A DNA stretch of 64,000 nt from an uncultured Rhodospirillaceae bacterium (GTDB lineage: Bacteria > Pseudomonadota > Alphaproteobacteria > UBA8366). The notes beneath the pieces were generated by a model. That model saw nothing but the letters and a program-made list of their open reading frames with translations, ran no database searches and was not told the origin of the DNA. The stretch lies in the NCBI GenBank assembly GCA_913043025.1, contig CAJWLM010000010.1, positions 1 to 64,000 of the forward strand, read 5' to 3'. Shown here one piece after another: positions 9,748 through 18,596 of this stretch. Made by a program: the position numbers and the translations under genes. How positions within the stretch are numbered: position 1 is the stretch's first letter; each line of letters starts with the position of its first letter.

Positions 9748-10617
9748 TTACTCTGCTGAATATTTTTTTTCTAAATTACGCATCATGGTCAAACCTCCAA
9801 TTTCCCAAACCTCGTCTAAAGGCATAAGAGAGGACGTTACCGATTTACTATCGCCAGTCTCGTAAATTTTTTGGAGGGTTTCTTTGGTTGCTTTTGCTGT
9901 TGCTAAGAGTGGTTGTGCATAGAAACAGTCAAGCTTAAATCCCATCTCATGCACTTCTTTTGAGGTAAGTATTGGTACCATGGGACTTGGGCTATGATTG
10001 TAAAGCAAAGGTATCCGTTTTTTAAAATGGTCTGCAATTGTGCGTGTGTGGTCAAGATTATCAGCTACCTCACAGAACAACATGTCAGCACCAGCATCTA
10101 TATAGGCATCGCCACGTTGCAACACTGATTCAAGGCCTTCAACTAGATAAGCGTCGCAGCGAGCGATGAGGACGAAATTTTTATCGTTAACAGCATCTTT
10201 TGCTGCTCGAATTTTTTGAATCATTTCATTTTTTGGTATTACTGATTTGCCCGTCATATGGCCACACCTTTTGGGCCATGTTTGGTCTTCAATATGAATA
10301 CCAGCTACTCCGGCTGATTCGAAGGCTCTTACAGTTCGCTGTGTATTAAGGGCATTTCCGTAACCGTTGTCAGCATCGACAATTACAGGAATGTTTACTG
10401 CTTGAGCTATATACCGTGCATTGGTGACCATTTCATCCATGGATAGCAGGCCAATATCTGGGTAGCCCCTGCATACCGCGGTCCCGGCACCAGTAACAAC
10501 GCAAAGTTCAAAGCCTACCTGTTCAACTAATTGCGCGGTCATTGCGTCATGAGCGCCGCCAGCTAGGATAAGACTATCCCGTTTAAGCAAATTACGCAGC
10601 TTTTCTGTCACCGTCAT
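9748..10617 (-). CDS. Isocitrate lyase/PEP mutase superfamily protein, second copy
   Basis: PVIVDADNGYGN, IHIEDQTWPKRCGHMTGK; start set at MTVTEKLRN rather than the longer ORF start, which overlaps the upstream gene. Confidence 0.87.
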   Translation of the reverse strand: MTVTEKLRNLLKRDSLILAGGAHDAMTAQLVEQVGFELCVVTGAGTAVCRGYPDIGLLSMDEMVTNARYIAQAVNIPVIVDADNGYGNALNTQRTVRAFESAGVAGIHIEDQTWPKRCGHMTGKSVIPKNEMIQKIRAAKDAVNDKNFVLIARCDAYLVEGLESVLQRGDAYIDAGADMLFCEVADNLDHTRTIADHFKKRIPLLYNHSPSPMVPILTSKEVHEMGFKLDCFYAQPLLATAKATKETLQKIYETGDSKSVTSSLMPLDEVWEIGGLTMMRNLEKKYSAE

Positions 10618-10621
10618 CTGA

Positions 10622-11179
10622 TTAAGCAGGCAAAGGGGTTTTGTCGTTTCCGTCTGGAATCTCAACATCAAAATTATTTAAGACGGAACCTATCAACCCA
10701 TAAAAACCGCAAAGGCAATTAAGTTCTATTACCCCATCTGGCCCAAACTCCCTTAGTGCGTCTGAAAATATATGGTCCGGCGTTCTAAGGTCATTAGCAA
10801 GCATGCCAGTTACAAATTTATAAACAAGCTTCTCTTGCTCGTTATCGAATGCTGGCTCTGTGCGTTCTGCAATGGCGTCACAAACATGCGGAGAAATTCC
10901 TTCCTTCTCTCCTATGCGACGATGGGCATGCCATTCATACTGGGCTGTCCAGTGTCGTGCAGTAATTATTATAGCAAGTTCTCGCAAATTGCCTGGCAAA
11001 ACGCCATCAAACCGAAGTTGTGCTCCTACTTTTTGAATTAAATTACCTACAGCTGGATGATGTAGAAGGGGCACGAAAGGCCCTCGTAATTCACCGCGGG
11101 GACTTGCAACTATCTGATCACGATAGGCTTCCTGATCTGGATTAAGGTTTTCAATGTCGACCTTAGGGAGACGGCTCAT
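10622..11179 (-). CDS. Carboxymuconolactone decarboxylase (AhpD-like) family protein
   Basis: RELAIIITARHWTAQYEWHAHRRIGEKEGI matches the CMD fold signature. Confidence 0.8.
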   Translation of the reverse strand: MSRLPKVDIENLNPDQEAYRDQIVASPRGELRGPFVPLLHHPAVGNLIQKVGAQLRFDGVLPGNLRELAIIITARHWTAQYEWHAHRRIGEKEGISPHVCDAIAERTEPAFDNEQEKLVYKFVTGMLANDLRTPDHIFSDALREFGPDGVIELNCLCGFYGLIGSVLNNFDVEIPDGNDKTPLPA

Positions 11180-11290
11180 ATTATATTCCTTACATATTAA
11201 ATTTTATAAGTCATACGCTTTTAGAGCTTAAGCGACAATCATGTGCAGTTTAATCTGTTTTAATTTATTAATCTTATTCCTCTATTCACG

Positions 11291-12808
11291 CTATTCGGTA
11301 GTTTTAGGAGAGCGCAACAGTAAAAGAAGGGGCATAAGCGCGATTACGGCAAACATCATTATCGTGAAGTCATGAATATAAGCAATAAATTGAGCCTCCG
11401 CATCAATCACTTCTTCAAAATTAGTGAGACCCGCGGCATCCTCTAAATCCCAATTTTCAGGCAACAAAGAATGTCTTAATCGTTCGTTATATAAACTAGC
11501 ATTTTCGGAAAGACTTTGGCGGGCTGTATGGGTTGACCGAACCAAGAGCAAGAATAGAACGGAAACACCGATGGAAGAGGCTATTCTTCGAATAAGACTC
11601 AGAATGACGGAAGCGTCGGGTCGTAATGATGCAGGTATGTTTTGGAATGCTGCGGTTACTGCGGCAGTGGACATGAAACCTAACCCAAAGCCTTGCACCA
11701 GTATTGCCAACATAATCGGTAAGGGGCCTGTTTCCCTGGAGAGCTCAGAAAGCATCCAAGAGGAAAGAGCGAGACTTAGCATTCCGAGAAAAAGTATTGG
11801 GCGTGGATTGAATCGTTGCAGTAATAATCCGCAACAAAATGCAGCTACCATTGTTCCGATACCACGCGGTGTCATAAGCATGCCAGCATCCATAGGTGGG
11901 TAGCCGAGATGGTTTTGGAGAATCGGAGGTATTAGCCCTACATAACCCCACATTGTGAAGTTCAGGATAAATCCAAAAATGGCACCTACTATAAAATCAC
12001 GATTTCTCAAAACCGCTGGATTCAAATATGCATTTCGTGTTGAGAAACAATGGATTGCAAAAACCCAAAAAGCCGATGCGGCAATGATAGAGTAAAATAT
12101 AATTTCAGGAGAATCGAACCAATCACGACGTTGACCATTATCAAGCATTAATTGAAAGGCGCCGACACAGATTGCTAAAAGGAAAAAACCAAATAAATCA
12201 AATCTCTTTGATCCTTCAGGTTTGTCAGTGGGTACGAGTGTATGCATCATGACTAAAGCGGTAAGGCCCAGCGGGATATTCATTAAATAAACTACTTGCC
12301 AACCGAAGAATTCAGTTAAAACTCCCCCAACTAATGGGCCAATAACCACTGCACTCATTCGCCCTGTTTGGAGCCAACCAAATGCCTTTCCATGTTGATC
12401 GGCCGGAAAGGTGGCAAGTACAACTTGTATTGTAAGGGGATTTAGGCCTGCAGCAAAACAACCTTGAAGGAACCTAAAGGCAACAATTTCTGGTATGCTT
12501 GATGATTGGGATACCAATGTTGAGAATAAAAGGAATCCGCAAATTACGAATATATAAAGCCTTTTACGGCCAAGCTTTCGTGCCAACCACGCGTAAACTG
12601 GCGTAAACATTGCGGCAGCAACAAGATAGGCGGTGAGCACCCACGAAACTTCTGTTATGGTAGCGGATAAAGCGCCTTGCATCTGCGGCAATGCTACACC
12701 TGTAGCAAAACTGTCCATACCCTGCATTGCCCCGGCGGGTATTGTCGACAAGGCAATGAGTAATTTTTGGCGTTCAGATAGCCTAACTTGTGTTTTAGTT
12801 GCTGCCAT
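11291..12808 (-). CDS. MFS transporter, DHA2 (EmrB-like, 14-TM) family, array copy 1
   Basis: GMDSFATGVALPQMQGALSATITEVSWVLTAYLVAAAMFTPVYAWLARKLGRKRLY. Confidence 0.9.
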   Translation of the reverse strand: MAATKTQVRLSERQKLLIALSTIPAGAMQGMDSFATGVALPQMQGALSATITEVSWVLTAYLVAAAMFTPVYAWLARKLGRKRLYIFVICGFLLFSTLVSQSSSIPEIVAFRFLQGCFAAGLNPLTIQVVLATFPADQHGKAFGWLQTGRMSAVVIGPLVGGVLTEFFGWQVVYLMNIPLGLTALVMMHTLVPTDKPEGSKRFDLFGFFLLAICVGAFQLMLDNGQRRDWFDSPEIIFYSIIAASAFWVFAIHCFSTRNAYLNPAVLRNRDFIVGAIFGFILNFTMWGYVGLIPPILQNHLGYPPMDAGMLMTPRGIGTMVAAFCCGLLLQRFNPRPILFLGMLSLALSSWMLSELSRETGPLPIMLAILVQGFGLGFMSTAAVTAAFQNIPASLRPDASVILSLIRRIASSIGVSVLFLLLVRSTHTARQSLSENASLYNERLRHSLLPENWDLEDAAGLTNFEEVIDAEAQFIAYIHDFTIMMFAVIALMPLLLLLRSPKTTE

Positions 12809-13043
12809 TAAGAAAATTTAGCTTAACTTTAGTATTTATGACATCTCAGAAATCTAGCTTGCCAAAACCTTAGTGCCAAGTTGAAGGCATTCATTTTTAA
12901 CAATCGCTAGTTATTTTTCGGCTCCTGTTCCGTCCATTTGTCTGAAAAATGGTCCGTTTATATTCATTAACATACCTCCAGATAGTCAACCAAGCCTTTG
13001 GAAACATGAGGCAGCGGTAGAAGGCACAGATTAAATATTTCGA

Positions 13044-14567
13044 CTATTTAACGTTTTTTTTTGTATCAAGTCGCATCAAAAATACAAGCGGGAAGAGACA
13101 TAATAAAATTACAGCCATCAGCTGGAAATCGAATAAGAAGCCCAGAAATTCAGCTTCTTTTTCAACAAGTCGGTTTAAATGGAAGGCTCCAGACTGCTCG
13201 TCTGGGTTCCAGCTTTCGGGAACTGTGAGCTCTCTTAGGCGTTCAGGTGCGATATGTATAGTTAGGCCGTTACGTACTGACTGCGTTTTATGGACAAGCA
13301 CACTGACGAGTATCGAAATACCTATCGAAGTGCCGAGCCTGCGTGCGAGTGAGTTCATCACTGTCGCATCAGGTCGCAGTGCGGGGTCAAGGCTGGTAAA
13401 AGCGCAGGCAGTGATTGGAACCGTAAAGGCTCCTATGCCAAAACCCTGAAGAATAACAATTAACATAATGTAGTGAATCGGCGCGTCGGCAGTAATTAAA
13501 GATAGGAGCCACATAGAGCCTGACATAGAGACCAATCCAAGAGTAACTGTTGGGCGGGGGTCGCGCCCATTCAGAAGCCATCCGGCTACCGAGGCACCTA
13601 TTATTGATCCAATTCCCCGCATCGCCATAACTATTCCGGCGCTCGTCGGGGGATGGCCCATGTGATCTTGAATCACTTTTGGTAGCAGCCCTGCCATGCC
13701 ATAAATCATGAACCCGAGTGCGAACACCAGAACCAGTCCAATAAAAAAATCCCTGTTCATAAAGACATGCGGATCGATATAGGTATTTTTTGCAGTTGAG
13801 ACGTGAACAGAAAACAGATAAATGCCAATTGCTGAAAGAGCAGCGAATACAATTATTGTATTACTTTCAAACCACTCCATACGCTCACCCTGATCGAGCA
13901 TTAACTGAAGAAATAGTATAGCTATGCTGAGGGTAATAAAACCAAACATGTCAAACTTTGATGCCTTGATAACACCTCCCTCCGGAATATGGCGAGCCAC
14001 GAGGTAAAAAGCCGCCAATGTAACTGGAATGTTAGCCCAAAAAACCCAGCGCCAGTCCAACCATTCGGTAAGAAAACCACCTACAATAGGGCCTAGCATT
14101 ACGCCGGTCATTCTGCCGTTTGACATCCAGCTGAAAGCCTGTGGGTGCAGCTTCCTAGGGTAGGCGGCTAATAGTACCTGCTGCGCGAGAGGATTTAGGC
14201 CGGCTGAAAATGCCCCTTGAATAAACCTGTATACAACTAATTCGAGCAAGGTATTTGAGGTAGATACAAGTAAGGTGCTGCCTATAAACCCTGTTATAGT
14301 AATAAGAAGGAGTTTTTTTCTACCAAGCCTTTTACTTGCCCATCCAAACAATGGCATGAAGATAGCGGCTGCAACCAGATATGAAGTCAGCACCCAAGAA
14401 ATTTCTGTAATCGTTGCAGAAAAATTACCTTGCATAATAGGAATAGCAACAGAGACTGCAAAAGTATCCATGCCTTGCATAGAACCGCAAGGAACTATTG
14501 CGACTGCAACCCAAAAGCGTTCTTTTGCCGGCAGATGAGTAGGTCGTTTGCTGTCAACATCGGGCAT
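13044..14567 (-). CDS. MFS transporter, DHA2 (EmrB-like, 14-TM) family, array copy 2
   Basis: GMDTFAVSVAIPIMQGNFSATITEISWVLTSYLVAAAIFMPLFGWASKRLGRKKLL. Confidence 0.9.
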   Translation of the reverse strand: MPDVDSKRPTHLPAKERFWVAVAIVPCGSMQGMDTFAVSVAIPIMQGNFSATITEISWVLTSYLVAAAIFMPLFGWASKRLGRKKLLLITITGFIGSTLLVSTSNTLLELVVYRFIQGAFSAGLNPLAQQVLLAAYPRKLHPQAFSWMSNGRMTGVMLGPIVGGFLTEWLDWRWVFWANIPVTLAAFYLVARHIPEGGVIKASKFDMFGFITLSIAILFLQLMLDQGERMEWFESNTIIVFAALSAIGIYLFSVHVSTAKNTYIDPHVFMNRDFFIGLVLVFALGFMIYGMAGLLPKVIQDHMGHPPTSAGIVMAMRGIGSIIGASVAGWLLNGRDPRPTVTLGLVSMSGSMWLLSLITADAPIHYIMLIVILQGFGIGAFTVPITACAFTSLDPALRPDATVMNSLARRLGTSIGISILVSVLVHKTQSVRNGLTIHIAPERLRELTVPESWNPDEQSGAFHLNRLVEKEAEFLGFLFDFQLMAVILLCLFPLVFLMRLDTKKNVK

Positions 14568-14571
14568 GCTC

Positions 14572-16158
14572 TTACCTATTCTTATTTGCCGATTTCGTGT
14601 ATTTGGGATGCTCCTCCATTTCGCCCGGCGGCTTAATTCGTAAAACCAGTACTAGCGGTAGTAACAAAAACATTAAAAGTGTCATAAGCCGAAAATCGTG
14701 CAGATAAGCAATAAATTCCGCCTGCTTATCTATGACCTTTTCCATAGATAATAAACCAGGCAAGCTATCTAGATCCCATTTTTCTGGCAATGGTAGGTGT
14801 TTAAAAAGCTCATTATGGGCGGTATAATTCTCGCTGAGGACTTGTCTTGCACTTTGTGTTGATCGAGCAAGCTGTGTTACCAAAACTGATACGCCAATAG
14901 CCGATCCTAGGCGTCTAAACAAACTCAGGACCGACGTCCCGTCAGCGCGCTGAGATGGTGACATTGATTGGAAAGCTACCGTCGTTAGCGATACTGAAAG
15001 AAACCCAAACCCTGCTCCTTGTATAAATAATGCTAGAGAGATGTATACGGCATTGACATCAGGAGTGAAAAAAGACAACCAGCAGGTTGATCCACCTATA
15101 CAGCATATACCGAGCGCCGAGATAGGCCGAGCGGAATATTTCATTAGCATTGCGCCCGCGACAAGTGAGGAAACCATCGTGCCTATGCCTCGTGGTACCA
15201 TCAGGAAACCAGTGGAAATAACTGGGTAGCCCATGTGGTTCTGCAATATTGGAGGAATTAATCCTGCGTAACCGAAAACCATAAAATTGAGCAGAAATCC
15301 AAAGAGCAGTCCTATTAGGAATTCACGATTGGCAAAAACTCTCGGATTTAGGAAAGGATTGCGGCTCAAAAAAATATGACCCACAAATAAATATAGTGCG
15401 CCAGCAGATAGCAACGTTGCACCGATGATTTCTATTGAGTCGAACCAACCAAGTGTCTGACCTTGGTCAAGAGCATATTGTAGCGCAAGGATAGCGATCC
15501 CGAGTATGAGAAAACCAAAAATATCGAATTTTTTGGTATTCTCGGGATGTCCGCGTGGTACGTAAAGATAAACCAGATATGCTGCTAGCATTCCAAGGGG
15601 GATGTTTGTAAGGAATACAAAACGCCAGGAGAAGTATTCCGTCATAATGCCGCCTAATAATGGGCCAACAATGATGCCGCTCATTCGCCCGGTTGTTAAC
15701 CAACCGAATGCTATTCCCTGTTGACTGACAGGAAATGTCGCCAGGACAATCTGCATGAGTAGTGGATTAAAACCCGCTCCAAAAAATCCTTGGCAGAAGC
15801 GGAAAAAAATTATTTCTTCAAGGCTATCCGATTGAGCGATCAAGCCGGCACATGAGCAGAATCCAACAATTATTATTAGAAATAATTTTCGACGTCCGAC
15901 ACGCCGTGCGAGCCATCCATACATGGGTGTGAAAACAGTTGCGGCTACCAAGAAGGCAGTAAGGATCCAGGAGATTTCAAGTAAGGTTGCTGATAAAACC
16001 CCTTGCATGCGTGGTAACGCTACGCCCACAGCAAAAGTATCCATACCCGTGATCATTCCGGCCGGCAAAATACCAATGACCACGGCAATGCGTTGCCGAG
16101 GTGATAGTAAAACCCCTTCTTCTTCGGACTCCTGTTTAGATTCTGATTTTGCCATCAT
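14572..16158 (-). CDS. MFS transporter, DHA2 (EmrB-like, 14-TM) family, array copy 3
   Basis: GMDTFAVGVALPRMQGVLSATLLEISWILTAFLVAATVFTPMYGWLARRVGRRKLF. Confidence 0.9.
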   Translation of the reverse strand: MMAKSESKQESEEEGVLLSPRQRIAVVIGILPAGMITGMDTFAVGVALPRMQGVLSATLLEISWILTAFLVAATVFTPMYGWLARRVGRRKLFLIIIVGFCSCAGLIAQSDSLEEIIFFRFCQGFFGAGFNPLLMQIVLATFPVSQQGIAFGWLTTGRMSGIIVGPLLGGIMTEYFSWRFVFLTNIPLGMLAAYLVYLYVPRGHPENTKKFDIFGFLILGIAILALQYALDQGQTLGWFDSIEIIGATLLSAGALYLFVGHIFLSRNPFLNPRVFANREFLIGLLFGFLLNFMVFGYAGLIPPILQNHMGYPVISTGFLMVPRGIGTMVSSLVAGAMLMKYSARPISALGICCIGGSTCWLSFFTPDVNAVYISLALFIQGAGFGFLSVSLTTVAFQSMSPSQRADGTSVLSLFRRLGSAIGVSVLVTQLARSTQSARQVLSENYTAHNELFKHLPLPEKWDLDSLPGLLSMEKVIDKQAEFIAYLHDFRLMTLLMFLLLPLVLVLRIKPPGEMEEHPKYTKSANKNR

Positions 16159-17693
16159 TTAGTTCCAGACTTTTTATTTGGAGATCGTTCCGTACTCCGG
16201 AATAATAGTATTAGAGGCATCATGAGTAATATCACTATGCCAAGAACACGAAAGTCGAAAAGGTAAGCGATGAACTCAGCTTGCCTTGTCACCTCTTTAT
16301 CAAGCGCGGCCATGCCTTGAACATTGGTTAAACTCCAACTGTCAGGCAACTGTTTATGGCGAAAAATTTCATTCATTTGACTTATGTTAGCACCCAGTAT
16401 CTCATGGTTACGCTGAGTATTTCGGGCGAGCATTCCAACAAGTACTGAGACCCCAACGCTGGAGCCAATCTTTCTCATTAAGCTCATAAATGCTGTTGCT
16501 TCGGCACGGTGTTCTGCAGGAAGCGTAGCAAATGTCATTGAATTTCCTGATACGAAGAAAAGCCCGAAACCAAAGCCTTGAATAATTATTGCGGAAATGA
16601 AGTGCCAGGTTGCTGTCTCGGGTGTGAAGCCAGCCATCATCCAGAGTGATAAGGACATCAGTGACATTCCAAATGCGCAGATCCATTTTGGGTTGAACCG
16701 GATCATAAGCCTTCCAGCGGTAGTAGAGGCTAATGCGGTTGCAATTCCGCGAGGGGCAAGGATAAGTCCAATTGTCAGAACTGGAACATCCATTAGTCTG
16801 TTTAAAAAGGATGGAATTAGGCCCGTAAGTCCGACAAGCGTTACCCCATGCATGGTAGTTAAACATAATCCGAGAACTAAATTACGGTTTTTAAAAATGG
16901 CGGGTTCGACAAACGGCTCTTTCGAGGTCATTATGTGCACAATAAAAAGGTAGAGTGCGAGGCAGGCCGCAGAAAGCTCAAGCAAGATCTCGGGCGACTG
17001 GAACCAGTCAAGTTTATTTCCCCTATCCAGCATAAGTTGTGTAGCACCAAGACAAATTGTGAGAAGGATGAACCCGAACCAATCGAAAGGTCGTTTTTCA
17101 TTATCATTGCTCTCAGGTACAAAAATGAAAATCAATAACATGGCGAGGGTAGCTATCGGAATATTCACGTAAAAATTCCAACGCCAAGATAGAAATTCAG
17201 TAAGTATTCCACCAAGTGTTGGGCCGCAAATTGCGCTAAACATCACTCCAAAGGACCACCAGCTGATTGCGATTCCGTGTTCTTCGCGTGGGAATATGTC
17301 GAGAAGGATATGCATGGAAAGGGGCACAAGGGCAGCACCAAAGACGCCCTGTGTAAAACGATAGGCTACCATTTCATTAATTCCATCAGCTCCACCAGCA
17401 AGCATTGAACAGACAATAAAACCACCTATCACAATTAGAAAAAGTCGCTTGCGACCGAATTTACGACCAAGCCAGCTAACTGGCGGTGTGGCAATGGCAA
17501 CCGCTATGAGATAGGATGTTAATATCCAAGATGCTTCCTCAAAAGTAAGCGATAGTGAGCCCCGTATATGCGGAAGCGCGACTGCGGCAAGCATTGTATC
17601 CATGCCTTGCAGGCCAGCACCCATAACCGCAGCTATAGTTATTATTCCGCGGCGGGGAACAGAATGAGTGATTTCTCTTGTGGTTTTAGACAT
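16155..17693 (-). CDS. MFS transporter, DHA2 (EmrB-like, 14-TM) family, array copy 4
   Basis: GMDTMLAAVALPHIRGSLSLTFEEASWILTSYLIAVAIATPPVSWLGRKFGRKRLF; 4-nt overlap with the next gene. Confidence 0.9.
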   Translation of the reverse strand: MSKTTREITHSVPRRGIITIAAVMGAGLQGMDTMLAAVALPHIRGSLSLTFEEASWILTSYLIAVAIATPPVSWLGRKFGRKRLFLIVIGGFIVCSMLAGGADGINEMVAYRFTQGVFGAALVPLSMHILLDIFPREEHGIAISWWSFGVMFSAICGPTLGGILTEFLSWRWNFYVNIPIATLAMLLIFIFVPESNDNEKRPFDWFGFILLTICLGATQLMLDRGNKLDWFQSPEILLELSAACLALYLFIVHIMTSKEPFVEPAIFKNRNLVLGLCLTTMHGVTLVGLTGLIPSFLNRLMDVPVLTIGLILAPRGIATALASTTAGRLMIRFNPKWICAFGMSLMSLSLWMMAGFTPETATWHFISAIIIQGFGFGLFFVSGNSMTFATLPAEHRAEATAFMSLMRKIGSSVGVSVLVGMLARNTQRNHEILGANISQMNEIFRHKQLPDSWSLTNVQGMAALDKEVTRQAEFIAYLFDFRVLGIVILLMMPLILLFRSTERSPNKKSGTK

Positions 17694-17810
17694 GATGACT
17701 GGAGATTACAGAACTTATTAGTGATCCGGTTATAATAGAATAGTTGGGCATGATTTTGTTATTCTTTATGTTTAATGGTTAACTTACACTCACGGCAGAA
17801 ACGGAGAAAT

Positions 17811-18596
17811 ATGACAAAGAAACAACCTATTGCTTTTGCAACCCATGGAAGCGGACCGAAGCTTGTGCTTTTTCATGGGGGGTTCGGTTGCCGGCATCAT
17901 TGGGTAAAAAATATTGAGGCCTTAGCTGAGCAGTTTACTGTTTATGCAATTGATCACCCAGGGTATGGAGAAAGCCTTGGTGTCTCTTCCAAAATGTCCG
18001 GGCCAGAATATTTGGATTATTTTTATCTCGCTTTGCAAGAAATGCTTCCAGTCGATGAACCTTTAATGTTTGCGGGTTTTTCTTTTGGCGGAGCAATTGC
18101 TGCCAATATGGCTACCCGAATGGGAAGCAGGATAAGTCATCTATTGTTGATTTCGCCCGCTGGAGGGCCGAAGAGGGATTACCCCAGTAGGCCGACGCGT
18201 AGTTACAAGGAGGCAGAAGATAATGAGGGTCTACTGAGAGATATTTGCCGGCATAATTTACTGGTGAATATGCTTTCATTTCCTGAAACTATCACAGAAG
18301 AATGCCTCGATATTCAAGTGTATTGTGTCAATCATACGAAATTTAACAGTCGTAAAGTTAGTGGCGGAGATACCCTAGCCAGGGATCTTGGGATGTTAGA
18401 CTGTAGGCTAAGAGTATTGTGGGGCGAGGGCGATGACTCTGAATACAGAAATGCAAATGAATTAATCGATGACATCCGTTCAGCATATCCCAGGCCATTA
18501 GATTTGCATCGAGTGCCTGATGCGGGGCATTGGGCAGCATATGAAAACCCTGAGGCTGTAAACTCACTTATGATTAATTTTTTTACTGCTGAGTGA
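17811..18596 (+). CDS. Alpha/beta hydrolase
   Basis: LFHGGFGCRHHWVKNIEAL, FAGFSFGGAIAANMA (GxSxGG), C-terminal DAGHW; start at ATG 17811 after a GGAGAA-type RBS. Confidence 0.88.
   Translation: MTKKQPIAFATHGSGPKLVLFHGGFGCRHHWVKNIEALAEQFTVYAIDHPGYGESLGVSSKMSGPEYLDYFYLALQEMLPVDEPLMFAGFSFGGAIAANMATRMGSRISHLLLISPAGGPKRDYPSRPTRSYKEAEDNEGLLRDICRHNLLVNMLSFPETITEECLDIQVYCVNHTKFNSRKVSGGDTLARDLGMLDCRLRVLWGEGDDSEYRNANELIDDIRSAYPRPLDLHRVPDAGHWAAYENPEAVNSLMINFFTAE

Noticed and set aside
11424-11903. 159-aa + strand ORF antisense to the first DHA2 transporter
   Set aside because: Lies within a strong MFS coding frame; similar antisense ORFs occur under all four transporters, consistent with mirrored hydrophobic codon patterns.
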